Below the pieces are notes generated by a model. That model did no database searches. It was given only the letters and a program-made list of their open reading frames with translations, and had not been told where the DNA came from. The position numbers and the translations under genes are program-made. This document shows positions 1-7,344 of a stretch of DNA of 64,000 nucleotides, piece by piece. This DNA comes from Moraxella haemolytica (lineage in GTDB: Bacteria > Pseudomonadota > Gammaproteobacteria > Pseudomonadales > Moraxellaceae): the NCBI RefSeq assembly GCF_030177935.1, contig NZ_CP089974.1, positions 992,001-1,056,000 of the forward strand, read 5' to 3'. The number at the start of each line of letters is the position of its first letter. The first letter of the stretch is position 1.

Positions 1-165
1 CCAAGAAAAAGAAGGGTGTTATTTGGTCATTGGGCGGCACTGCAAGCAAAAGTTGCCAGTGATGATGTACGATCGCTTGATGGTGGCTGTGTATGGGGTG
101 GTGATTTGGTGGCTTACCGTTTGTCAGATGGTGCTGTTATTCGGCTACAAGCGATGGATATTTAA
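1..165 (+). CDS. apaH: ApaH, diadenosine tetraphosphatase, C-terminal end (partial)
   Basis: Only the last 54 codons are in the window; the gene begins upstream of base 1. ApaH hydrolyses Ap4A symmetrically to two ADP. Frame 1 reads through the family's C-terminal signature: a VLFGHWAALQ stretch, then SLDGGCVWGGDLVAYRL, which matches the FGHWA and LDTGCVWGG-LTALRL ends of known ApaH proteins, and stops at TAA 163-165. It faces rpsT across a shared bidirectional terminator. The identification rests on about 50 residues, but the conserved GCVWGG block is characteristic. Confidence 0.75.
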   Translation, partial: PRKRRVLFGHWAALQAKVASDDVRSLDGGCVWGGDLVAYRLSDGAVIRLQAMDI

Positions 166-223
166 GTATTGCACCAGAAGCGTTCTAAAAAATATTCCAA
201 CCGTTCAGTATAAAAAATGACAT

Positions 224-252
224 AAAAAAGACCTTGCAAGAAGGTCTTTTTT
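224..252. terminator. Bidirectional terminator between apaH and rpsT
   Basis: An 11-bp stem AAAAAGACCTT / AAGGTCTTTTT with a 5-base loop (236-240). It is flanked by A and T runs on the two sides, so it can end both the apaH (+) and rpsT (-) transcripts. Confidence 0.8.
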
Positions 253-261
253 ATTAAGCAA

Positions 262-528
262 TTAAGCTTGTAGTGCTTTGATTGCTTTGTTTAGACGGCT
301 CTTATGACGAGCTGCTTTATTCTTGTGAATAACGCCTTTGTCAGCCATACGGTCAATCACAGGAACAGCTTTTTTATATGCTTCGGTAGCTAATTCGTAT
401 GATTTTGCTTCAATGGCTGCGTTCACACGCTTGATGAAAGTACGCACCATTGAACGCTGAGAAGCTAGTTGTTGGCGACGCTTGGTATTTTGACGAGCAC
501 GTTTACGAGCTTGGGCTGAGTTTGCCAT
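262..528 (-). CDS. rpsT: 30S ribosomal protein S20
   Basis: An 88-residue, lysine/arginine-rich primary binder of 16S rRNA in the small subunit. The start at 528 gives [13 protein letters not shown], the standard S20 N-terminus, and the length agrees with the usual 87-88 residues. The frame stays open upstream to 615, but that extension has no family similarity. An AAGGA Shine-Dalgarno sits about 7 bases before the ATG at 528. The protein ends NKAIKALQA, typical of S20. The gene is monocistronic and uses the 224-252 terminator. Confidence 0.96.
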   Translation of the reverse strand: MANSAQARKRARQNTKRRQQLASQRSMVRTFIKRVNAAIEAKSYELATEAYKKAVPVIDRMADKGVIHKNKAARHKSRLNKAIKALQA

Positions 529-801
529 GTTGTATCCTTGAGATAAAATGTTAAGGTGAAATTTAAATATGCTAAGCGTGATAACTCTGGCAGCCACCGA
601 ATTATCATTTTTCAAAAGCTCTTATAATAAAAGCCCCTAAAGTAGACACGATGCCTAACATAATAAAGCATGATTTTATCAAAATCTATAAAAATACTCA
701 ATAAAAATCAATACTTATCTGAGGATTGGTATATTTTACGGCATTTTTGGGGTATTTGGCAAGACTTTTACATGGGGATAAATATAAATTAAGTCATTTT
801 A

Positions 802-810
802 TGTTAAAAT
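802..810 (+). promoter_or_regulatory. Extended -10 promoter element for the NAD(P)-binding gene
   Basis: TGTTAAAAT (TGnTAAAAT type) lies 27 bases before the ATG at 838. A transcript starting about 7 bases downstream would exclude the TTG at 814 as a start. No clear -35 is visible. Confidence 0.4.
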
Positions 811-837
811 AGGTTGATTGGTGTGTTTTTTTGTTTT

Positions 838-1578
838 ATGAAAAGAAAAGCAATTTTAATTGGCAGTTCAAATCAGGTCGGTCAGGTACTCATGCGAGAG
901 CTTGGGGCATTGTATGATACTTTGATTGTCATCACTCGAACACAGCCTTATAGCATCAGAGAAAACACACACATTTATCATGTGCAAAACTTTGATTCTT
1001 TATCCAGCATTATTGCCAGTATACCGATTGGTGCTGATACTGATGCGTTTAGCTGTCTTGATATGGATAAAAAAGACGCTGTCAGCTTTGATGAATTTTA
1101 TCAAGTGAATGTCTTGTTTAATCTGGATTTTGCCAAAAGCTGTTTGGATAAAGGCGTTGCCCGAATGTTTTATTTATCGCAAGCGGGTGTTCATACCCCC
1201 AACAAAGACCCAAAGCTCACCGCCAAAGCCGATGTTGAACAACGCTTACAATCACTGGGCTTTGATAAACTTGTGGTCTTTCGTCCACATAAACTTACCT
1301 TGCCAAAAAACAAACTCTCCTTAAAAAATGCAAAAAACTTCAGTTTAAGTGCAGGCTTAGCCCTTGGCTTAAATCTTGCTAAAAATACCGTTAAAAGACT
1401 AGAGAGTCTTGTCTTGTTGGATAAACAAACTCCCCTTAGTCCCAAACGAGTCGCCACTGCAATGTCTTTGATAGCATATCGCCTACATCAAGACAATAAG
1501 CACCATAAGCATTCATCTCATTTTTTGGTATTTAGCCATGATGATATTCATGACTTGACTAAGATGGATAGACACTAG
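838..1578 (+). CDS. NAD(P)-binding Rossmann-fold protein, HTATIP2/YbjT-like
   Basis: A 246-residue single-domain protein. It opens MKRKAILIGSSNQVGQVL, a beta strand plus a GxxxxVG nucleotide-binding turn, typical of NAD(P)H-binding atypical short-chain dehydrogenases. Later blocks (FYLSQAGVH near residue 112, KADVEQRLQSLGFDKLVVFRP near 130-150) match the pattern of the HTATIP2/YbjT/YtfG group, where a Ser and a Lys sit close to the cofactor. The substrate is unknown. I use the ATG at 838 rather than the TTG at 814, because the fold begins right there and a likely -10 overlaps the region just before 814. It stands alone upstream of gyrA. Confidence 0.7.
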   Translation: MKRKAILIGSSNQVGQVLMRELGALYDTLIVITRTQPYSIRENTHIYHVQNFDSLSSIIASIPIGADTDAFSCLDMDKKDAVSFDEFYQVNVLFNLDFAKSCLDKGVARMFYLSQAGVHTPNKDPKLTAKADVEQRLQSLGFDKLVVFRPHKLTLPKNKLSLKNAKNFSLSAGLALGLNLAKNTVKRLESLVLLDKQTPLSPKRVATAMSLIAYRLHQDNKHHKHSSHFLVFSHDDIHDLTKMDRH

Positions 1579-1652
1579 TTGCTGTTTTGATGATTTTGTG
1601 AGTAATCAACACTGTAATTCTGGGCTTTTTTGTGTTATTTTTTGTGCGTTTA

Positions 1653-1661
1653 TGATAAAAT
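1653..1661 (+). promoter_or_regulatory. Extended -10 element of the gyrA promoter
   Basis: TGATAAAAT (TGnTAAAAT) lies 36 bases before the gyrA ATG. There is no convincing -35, as is usual for extended -10 promoters. The same element type occurs before the gene at 838. Confidence 0.4.
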
Positions 1662-1696
1662 AGACGCTTGATTTTAAAACGAAAAAAGGGTTTTTT

Positions 1697-4405
1697 ATGA
1701 CCGATAGCGTAACACCCGTTGGGATTGTTGATGAGTTAAAGCAATCCTACCTTGACTATGCGATGAGCGTCATCGTCTCTCGTGCCTTACCCGATGTACG
1801 AGATGGCTTAAAGCCTGTACACCGCCGTGTCATGTACGCCATGCACGAGCTGTCTAATGACTATAATAAACCTTACAAAAAATCTGCTCGTGTCGTGGGC
1901 GATGTTATCGGTAAATATCACCCGCATGGCGATACTGCTGTGTATGATGCGATTGTGCGTCTTGCTCAGCCATTTTCTATGCGTTATATGATGGTAGATG
2001 GGCAAGGTAACTTTGGTTCGGTAGATGGTGATCCGCCTGCCGCCATGCGTTATACCGAAGTGCGTATGCAAAAGCTGACCCACCAAATGCTTGCTGATCT
2101 TGACAAGGATACAGTGGACTGGGAAGATAACTATGATGGCTCTGAAAGAATGCCGTCTGTATTGCCCGCTCGTGTGCCAAACTTGCTTGTCAATGGGGCA
2201 ACAGGTATTGCAGTAGGTATGGCGACCAACATGGCACCGCACAACCTAACCGAAGTGGTGAATGCTTGCCTTGCTTATGCTGATAACCCCATGATTGAAA
2301 AAGATGAGTTGGCTAGCCATATTAGCGGTCCTGATTTTCCTACAGGCGGCACCATCTATGGGCGTAGTGGTATCCGTGATGCCTACATGACAGGCAAGGG
2401 ACGACTGCACATTCGTGGTCGATATGTCATTGAAAATATGGAAGGGAACTCAAAAGACCGTGAACGCATTGTTTTTACCGAGATTCCTTATCAAGTCAAT
2501 AAAGCCAAACTCATCGAGCAAATCGCTCAGCTGGTCAATGATAAAAAACTAGACGGCATCACAGGGGTGCGTGATGAATCTGATAAAGAAGGTATGCGGA
2601 TTGCCATTGATCTAAGGCGTGGTGAAAATGCTGAAGTTGTGGTCAATAATCTGTTTTTACAAACACCCCTAGAATCTAGTTTTAGTATCAATATGGTCGC
2701 TCTTGACAATGGGCAGCCACGCTTGATGACCTTGCATAACTTGATAGCAAGCTTCATTCGTCATCGCCAAGAGGTTGTTACCCGCCGTACCATTTTTGAG
2801 TTAAATAAAGCCAAAGCTCGTGGGCATCTGCTTGAGGGCTTAACCATTGCCCTTGCCAATATTGATGATATTATTGAAACCATCAAAAAGTCTGCCAATC
2901 GTAGCGAGGCTCGTGAGAACTTGCTTGGGCGGATTTGGCAATCAGGTGGTGTGGTCGCCATGCTACAAGCAGCAGGGGCAACATCGGTTCGTCCAGACAT
3001 CATTGAAGGCGAGGACTTAAACGCACCATTTGGGCTAATCAATAACGATAAGGAATATCGCCTATCGCCTGACCAAATCAATGCCATCTTGGATATGCAA
3101 CTTCACCGTTTAACAGGCTTGGAGCAGGATAAGCTATCTAAAGAATACCAAGAGATTTTGGGTGAGATTGCTCGTTTGCAGATGATTTTGGCAGATTTTG
3201 ACAAATTGATGGGCGTGATTAAGGCAGAGCTGATTCAAATCCGTGATGATTTTGGCGATGAACGAAAAACTGATATTGTGGACGCACGAGCTGATTTTAG
3301 CCGTGAGGATTTAATCCCAGAACAGACGGTTGTGATGACTGTATCACGCACAGGCTACGCCAAAACCCAGCCAATTGGCGACTACCAAGCCCAAAAGCGT
3401 GGCGGTAAGGGTAAATCAGCCACTGCCATGAAAGAAGATGATGTGATTGATCATTTGCTTGTTACTAGCACCCATGCTCATATTTTATGCTTTACTAATA
3501 CAGGGCGTGTGTTTGGCTTGCGTGGCTTTGAGGTGCCGATTGCTTCTCGTGGCTCAAAGGGAAGACCGCTTGTTAATCTTATCAACATAGAGTCTGATGA
3601 GAGCGTAACTGCCATTTTGCCTGTGGAGAGCCTTGCTGATGATGGCAAGTTTGTGTTTTTTGCCACCGCAAGCGGTACAGTCAAGCGTGTGGCATTATCG
3701 CAATTTGCTAATTTGCGTGCCAATGGGCTACGAGCCATTGATCTGGTGGATGGCGATACCTTAATTGGGGTGGCAATCACAGACGGCGAACAAGAGATCA
3801 TGCTGTTCTCTAACGAAGGTAAGGCAATTCGCTTTAAAGAGTCTGTCATTCGTGCCATGGGGCGTACCGCTAAGGGCGTTCGAGGCATTCGTGTCAATTT
3901 GCTTGCCAATCTTGGCGTAGCAGGTTTAGATGACGATGAACCTACAGATGACGATACAGATGATACCAATGACGATAGTGTGGTATCCATCAGTCGTGTG
4001 GTGTCGTTGGTGGTTGCACCGCAAGCAGGCGAGATTTTGACAGCGTGTGAGAACGGCTATGGCAAACGCACGCCCATTGAAGATTATCCAACCAAAGGGC
4101 GCGGCGGTCAAGGTGTAATCGCCATCAAGACATCAGAGCGTAACGGTCAGCTTGTTAAAGCTGTGGCGGTAACTGGCGATGAAGACGTTATTTTGATTTC
4201 TGATAAAGGCACGCTCGTTCGCACACCGGTCGCCCAAATCGCTACCGCAGGGCGTAATGCACAAGGCGTTCGTCTCATTCGCATCGGCGAGAGTGAAACG
4301 CTTGTGGGGCTTGCGTGTGTGGAGCACGAAGAGCCAAGCGATGATGAGCTAAGCGAAAGTAGTGATGATGGCGAAGTGGTGGAGATTGATCAAGACGGTC
4401 AGTAA
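1697..4405 (+). CDS. gyrA: DNA gyrase subunit A
   Basis: A 902-residue type IIA topoisomerase breakage-reunion subunit that pairs with GyrB to introduce negative supercoils. Visible features: the N-terminal winged-helix/tower region; the quinolone-resistance region [13 protein letters not shown] with Thr80 and Asp84 (wild-type-looking for Moraxella, where Thr80 replaces the Ser83 of E. coli); the catalytic tyrosine Tyr119 in AAMRYTE; a GyrA box QKRGGKG near residue 565; and a beta-pinwheel C-terminal domain. Between two pinwheel blades, around residues 750-775, lies an acidic Asp-rich insert ([16 protein letters not shown]), and the C-terminus is an acidic tail. The longer overall length than E. 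coli (875) fits these additions. An AAGGG lies upstream of the ATG. Confidence 0.98.
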   Translation: MTDSVTPVGIVDELKQSYLDYAMSVIVSRALPDVRDGLKPVHRRVMYAMHELSNDYNKPYKKSARVVGDVIGKYHPHGDTAVYDAIVRLAQPFSMRYMMVDGQGNFGSVDGDPPAAMRYTEVRMQKLTHQMLADLDKDTVDWEDNYDGSERMPSVLPARVPNLLVNGATGIAVGMATNMAPHNLTEVVNACLAYADNPMIEKDELASHISGPDFPTGGTIYGRSGIRDAYMTGKGRLHIRGRYVIENMEGNSKDRERIVFTEIPYQVNKAKLIEQIAQLVNDKKLDGITGVRDESDKEGMRIAIDLRRGENAEVVVNNLFLQTPLESSFSINMVALDNGQPRLMTLHNLIASFIRHRQEVVTRRTIFELNKAKARGHLLEGLTIALANIDDIIETIKKSANRSEARENLLGRIWQSGGVVAMLQAAGATSVRPDIIEGEDLNAPFGLINNDKEYRLSPDQINAILDMQLHRLTGLEQDKLSKEYQEILGEIARLQMILADFDKLMGVIKAELIQIRDDFGDERKTDIVDARADFSREDLIPEQTVVMTVSRTGYAKTQPIGDYQAQKRGGKGKSATAMKEDDVIDHLLVTSTHAHILCFTNTGRVFGLRGFEVPIASRGSKGRPLVNLINIESDESVTAILPVESLADDGKFVFFATASGTVKRVALSQFANLRANGLRAIDLVDGDTLIGVAITDGEQEIMLFSNEGKAIRFKESVIRAMGRTAKGVRGIRVNLLANLGVAGLDDDEPTDDDTDDTNDDSVVSISRVVSLVVAPQAGEILTACENGYGKRTPIEDYPTKGRGGQGVIAIKTSERNGQLVKAVAVTGDEDVILISDKGTLVRTPVAQIATAGRNAQGVRLIRIGESETLVGLACVEHEEPSDDELSESSDDGEVVEIDQDGQ

Positions 4406-4414
4406 CTAGCAAGG

Positions 4415-4447
4415 CAAAAAAGGCGGATTGATGTTCGTCTTTTTTGT
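4415..4447 (+). terminator. gyrA Rho-independent terminator
   Basis: A stem formed by AAAAAAGGCGGA and TTCGTCTTTTTT with a short loop. Ten of 12 pairs are Watson-Crick; the other two are G-U. It starts about 10 bases after the gyrA stop and is followed by a T run. Confidence 0.65.
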
Positions 4448-4491
4448 TTGTAATTTTGTTTTCAACGCCATTAACCATAGGGCCTTGAACT

Positions 4492-4519
4492 ATTCCTTGA
4501 AATCTAACTAAATCTATCT
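4492..4519 (+). repeat. IS607 left-end inverted repeat
   Basis: Core CTAACTAAATCTA. It pairs with 6440-6467 on the opposite strand (28 positions, 7 mismatches, no gaps) and overlaps the tnpA -35 box and spacer. Confidence 0.6.
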
Positions 4520-4525
4520 TATAAT
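4497..4525 (+). promoter_or_regulatory. tnpA promoter
   Basis: TTGAAA (4497-4502), a 17-base spacer, then TATAAT (4520-4525), a near-consensus sigma-70 promoter. The expected start point is about base 4532, which is the A of the tnpA ATG, so the message may be leaderless. The promoter lies within the left-end repeat. Confidence 0.65.
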
Positions 4526-4531
4526 ATCCAA

Positions 4532-5146
4532 ATGAATAGATTAATTAGCATCAACGAAGCTTCCAAACAACTTGGCGTGTCCATCTCAACATTACGCAGA
4601 TGGGACGAAAGTGGTGTGCTTGTTGCCGAAAGAACACCTAAAGGACACAGACGGTACGATATTAGTACAATCAACCCAAACCTACTGCATGGCATAGGCA
4701 ACAAAGACCGAAAAACCATTGCCTATGCACGAGTATCAAGCCACGACCAAAAGGACGATTTAGAGCGTCAAATCCAAGTTTTAGAACTCTACTGTGCCAA
4801 ACAAGGCTGGACTTATGAGGTCATCAATGATTTAGGTTCTGGCATGAGCTACCATAAAAAAGGACTTAAACAACTGCTTGACGGTATATTAAACAATGAA
4901 ATCGGCAGATTGGTTTTAACCCATCAAGACCGCCTATTACGCTTTGGTGCAGAACTTGTCTTTGCTATCTGTGAAGCAAGAAATGTTGAAGTTATCATCA
5001 TCAATCAAGGCGAAAACCTATCCTTTGAAGAAGAGCTTGCTCAAGATGTGCTAGAAATCATTACGGTATTTTCAGCAAGACTATATGGCTCACGAAGTAA
5101 AAAGAATAAAAAACTGCTTGAAGCCGTTAAGGTAGCATTGGAATGA
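4532..5146 (+). CDS. tnpA: IS607-family serine recombinase TnpA
   Basis: A 204-residue transposase of the small serine-recombinase type. Residues 1-45 form a MerR-like helix-turn-helix (SINEASKQLGVSISTLRRWD), the DNA-binding domain that IS607 transposases place at the N-terminus. Residues 60-200 form the resolvase catalytic domain: IAYARVSSHDQKDDLERQ carries the nucleophilic serine region, and THQDRLLRFG matches the conserved D-R-L-x-R motif. The length fits the family (about 200-220). There is no Shine-Dalgarno before the ATG; the promoter geometry suggests leaderless translation. It overlaps tnpB by ATGA, implying translational coupling. Confidence 0.9.
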   Translation: MNRLISINEASKQLGVSISTLRRWDESGVLVAERTPKGHRRYDISTINPNLLHGIGNKDRKTIAYARVSSHDQKDDLERQIQVLELYCAKQGWTYEVINDLGSGMSYHKKGLKQLLDGILNNEIGRLVLTHQDRLLRFGAELVFAICEARNVEVIIINQGENLSFEEELAQDVLEIITVFSARLYGSRSKKNKKLLEAVKVALE

Positions 5147-6315
5147 CGATTATTCGTGGACACATCATCCGACTTGACCCAACCAATAAACAAGCCACAC
5201 ATTTTAGCAAGGCGTGCGGTATCGCACGTCTAGCCTATAATTGGGCGTTGGCAGAATGGAAAAAGCAATATGAACAAGACAAAAACTACCGTGATGACTG
5301 TCAAGCAAACGGCATAACCATTGACGAAAACCGACTTAACAAACCATCACAAGGTAAACTAAGAAAACAACTTAACGCCATAAAACATGAAAAATACCCA
5401 TTCATGCTAGAAGTAACCAAGTGCAGTCCACAACTTGCTATTATGCAACTAGGCGATGCCTTTAAACGCTTTTTTAAAGGCGAAAGCAAATATCCCCAAT
5501 TTCGCAAAAAAGGTGTAAATGACCGTTTTAGCCTATCCAACGACCAATTTAAACTCAAAACCATCAATAACAAACCATACATTCAAATCCCAAATTTAGG
5601 TTTGGTAAGAATGCGTGAAAACTTACGCCATCAAGGGAAAATTTTATCCGCCAAAGTCTTTAAACAAGGCGAAAAATGGTTTGTCTCAGTTGCCGTTGAA
5701 CTTGGTGAAATGAACAAACCATTAAACAAAACAGGCGAACAAGTTGGCATAGACTTAGGCATAAGTGATTTAGCCGTATTATCAGACGGCACAAAAGCAC
5801 AAGCTCCCAAGCCATTAAAAACCAAACTCAAACAATTAAAACGACTAAGCAAACAGCTCAGCCGAAAACAAAAAGGCTCTAAAAATCGTGAAAAAGCGAA
5901 AACCAAGCTATCACGATTGCATGACAAAATCAGTTGTATCAGAAAAGACTTTACTCATAAGCTCACAACACAACTTGTCAAAAGTTATGGCGTGATTTGC
6001 ATTGAAAACCTTAACGTTAAAGGTATGGTTAAAAACCGTCACTTAAGCCGAGCCATTAGCGATTTAGGGTTTTATGAGTTTAAGCGACAGCTGATTTATA
6101 AAGCCAACCAATGGGGTAAGACCATCAAAGAATTGGACAGGTTTTATCCAAGCTCTAAAACTTGTTCAAATTGCGGTTTTATGATGACAAAAGAAAACTT
6201 GACACTTGCGGTTAGACATTGGATTTGTCCTAGTTGCCATACCAATCATGACCGTGATATTAATGCAAGTATCAATATTTTAAATCAGGCAGATAAGGTT
6301 TTAACTTTATCTTAA
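5143..6315 (+). CDS. tnpB: TnpB, RNA-guided nuclease of the IS607/IS605 type
   Basis: A 390-residue OrfB/TnpB protein, a family shown to be RNA-guided DNA endonucleases ancestral to Cas12. The RuvC-like catalytic triad looks complete: Asp in QVGIDLGISDLAVL (near 205), Glu in VICIENLNVKGM (near 287), and a third Asp in HDRDINASINI near the C-terminus. A CxxC...CxxC zinc finger (CSNCGF and CPSCHT) lies between the last two. The N-terminus (MTIIRGHIIRLDPTNKQ) is the usual WED/helix-turn-helix start. It is translationally coupled to tnpA. Codon use is A-rich compared with the neighbouring housekeeping genes, consistent with a horizontally acquired element. Confidence 0.92.
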   Translation: MTIIRGHIIRLDPTNKQATHFSKACGIARLAYNWALAEWKKQYEQDKNYRDDCQANGITIDENRLNKPSQGKLRKQLNAIKHEKYPFMLEVTKCSPQLAIMQLGDAFKRFFKGESKYPQFRKKGVNDRFSLSNDQFKLKTINNKPYIQIPNLGLVRMRENLRHQGKILSAKVFKQGEKWFVSVAVELGEMNKPLNKTGEQVGIDLGISDLAVLSDGTKAQAPKPLKTKLKQLKRLSKQLSRKQKGSKNREKAKTKLSRLHDKISCIRKDFTHKLTTQLVKSYGVICIENLNVKGMVKNRHLSRAISDLGFYEFKRQLIYKANQWGKTIKELDRFYPSSKTCSNCGFMMTKENLTLAVRHWICPSCHTNHDRDINASINILNQADKVLTLS

Positions 6316-6467
6316 TATTAATCGTTGGTGGGTAAGTTCTATCCCCAACTAAAAACGCCTATGGAGTTGATGTCAGTCCAAGTTCAAACGAATAAGGCAA
6401 ACAACATTGAAGTAGGAATTAAACGCTAAATTTGCCTTTGGGTAGGTTTAGGTAGGTTTTAAGGAAC
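6316..6467 (+). ncRNA. Probable 3' scaffold of the TnpB guide RNA (omega/reRNA)
   Basis: In known TnpB elements the guide RNA derives from the 3' end of tnpB and the right end of the element, and the guide itself is the flanking DNA. Here the 150 noncoding bases after tnpB contain a hairpin GTTGG...CCCCAAC (6324-6349) and a GAAGTAGGAAT motif near 6409-6420, the kind of sequence found at the 3' edge of such scaffolds. The 5' limit and the exact guide start cannot be fixed from sequence alone. Confidence 0.4.
6440..6467 (-). repeat. IS607 right-end inverted repeat
   Basis: Contains two direct GTAGGTTT copies (6442-6449 and 6452-6459 region). Its reverse complement matches the left end at 4492-4519 in 21 of 28 positions. 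Confidence 0.6.
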
Positions 6468-6602
6468 GGTTTATTAACAACCAACTGTTTGAGTGTTTGC
6501 TTTATTTTGAGTATCTTTGGTGGTATATGTATTTTGAAAACAACCAATCAGTAACTAATCAACTACAACAACCTACACAATAACCTTAAATTAAGAGGTA
6601 TT

Positions 6603-7271
6603 ATGCTGACTTTGCATCATCTAAACCATTCTCGCTCTTTTCGTATTTTGTGGCTACTGTGTGAATTACAGGCGGTATATCATACGCCATTTAATATCAT
6701 CGTTCATGAACGCAATAAAAATTTTCTTGCACCCAAACAGATGCGAAAAATTCACCCTATGGGTAAAGCACCCATATTGGTGGATGAGGCTCGTCATAAA
6801 ACCTTGGTGGAATCAGGTTTCATCATTGAGTATCTTTTGAAATATTATGACAATGATTGTCATTTTTTGCCCAATGAGGAGGCATGGGAAGACTATGCCT
6901 TTTGGCTACATTTTGGTGAAAGCTCAATGATGCCACCTTTGGTGATGGATTTGGTGATGACTAAAGTAGCCACCAAATCCCCTGTATTGATACGCCCTGT
7001 TGCCAAAGCGATTGCCAATAAAATCAAGCACTTGATGATTAAAGACAGTATCTATGACTGCTTTTCTTTGTTAAATCATCATCTGGCAGATAAAGATTGG
7101 GTGGCTCATCGTTTTACAGGGGCAGATATTCAGGTGTATTTTGCCGTTAAAGCCCTACAAAGTCGTGGCGGTTTGGTTCAATTTCAACACTTACAAGACT
7201 ACCTAAGACGCTGTGAAAGTCGCTGTGCTTATCAAAGGGCGGTGGAGCAGGGTGGAGAGCTATTCAGCTAA
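6603..7271 (+). CDS. Glutathione S-transferase family protein
   Basis: A 222-residue cytosolic GST. The N-terminal thioredoxin-like domain shows LNHSRSFRILWLLCEL (the SxR-LWLLxEL start), HPMGKAPILVD (cis-Pro after the GK-AP segment) and LVESGFIIEYL, whose Glu-Ser contacts glutathione. The helical C-terminal domain contains FTGADIQVYFAVKAL, the conserved N-capping ADI motif. A good AAGAGGT Shine-Dalgarno precedes the ATG. It follows the IS607 right end by about 130 bases, so its own promoter region is probably intact but shortened. The substrate is not predictable. It is unrelated in detail to the YghU-type GST at 49403. Confidence 0.85.
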   Translation: MLTLHHLNHSRSFRILWLLCELQAVYHTPFNIIVHERNKNFLAPKQMRKIHPMGKAPILVDEARHKTLVESGFIIEYLLKYYDNDCHFLPNEEAWEDYAFWLHFGESSMMPPLVMDLVMTKVATKSPVLIRPVAKAIANKIKHLMIKDSIYDCFSLLNHHLADKDWVAHRFTGADIQVYFAVKALQSRGGLVQFQHLQDYLRRCESRCAYQRAVEQGGELFS

Positions 7272-7344
7272 TAAAAATGACAATAAAGAGTGGGTTATGT
7301 CTGGTTATTTGATGTGCCATACAACCTAATTTTTGGTAAGATAT

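Larger units (their letters stand above)
4481..6469 (+). mobile_element. IS607-family insertion sequence (tnpA + tnpB), apparently complete
   Basis: The element consists of a serine-recombinase tnpA and a tnpB joined by an ATGA overlap, flanked by noncoding ends. The ends carry a 28-bp imperfect inverted repeat (4492-4519 against 6440-6467, 21 of 28 matching). This family has no classical short terminal repeats or target duplication and inserts at short cores such as GG. A GG is present just outside each repeat (4481-4482 and 6468-6469), and I used these as provisional ends; the true edges may differ by some bases. It sits in the intergenic space between gyrA and a GST gene, so it interrupts no visible ORF. 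Both ORFs are intact, so it could be active. Confidence 0.8.

Noticed and set aside
1808-2242. Long antisense ORF within gyrA
   Set aside because: One of several antisense shadows of a conserved gene; no independent signal.
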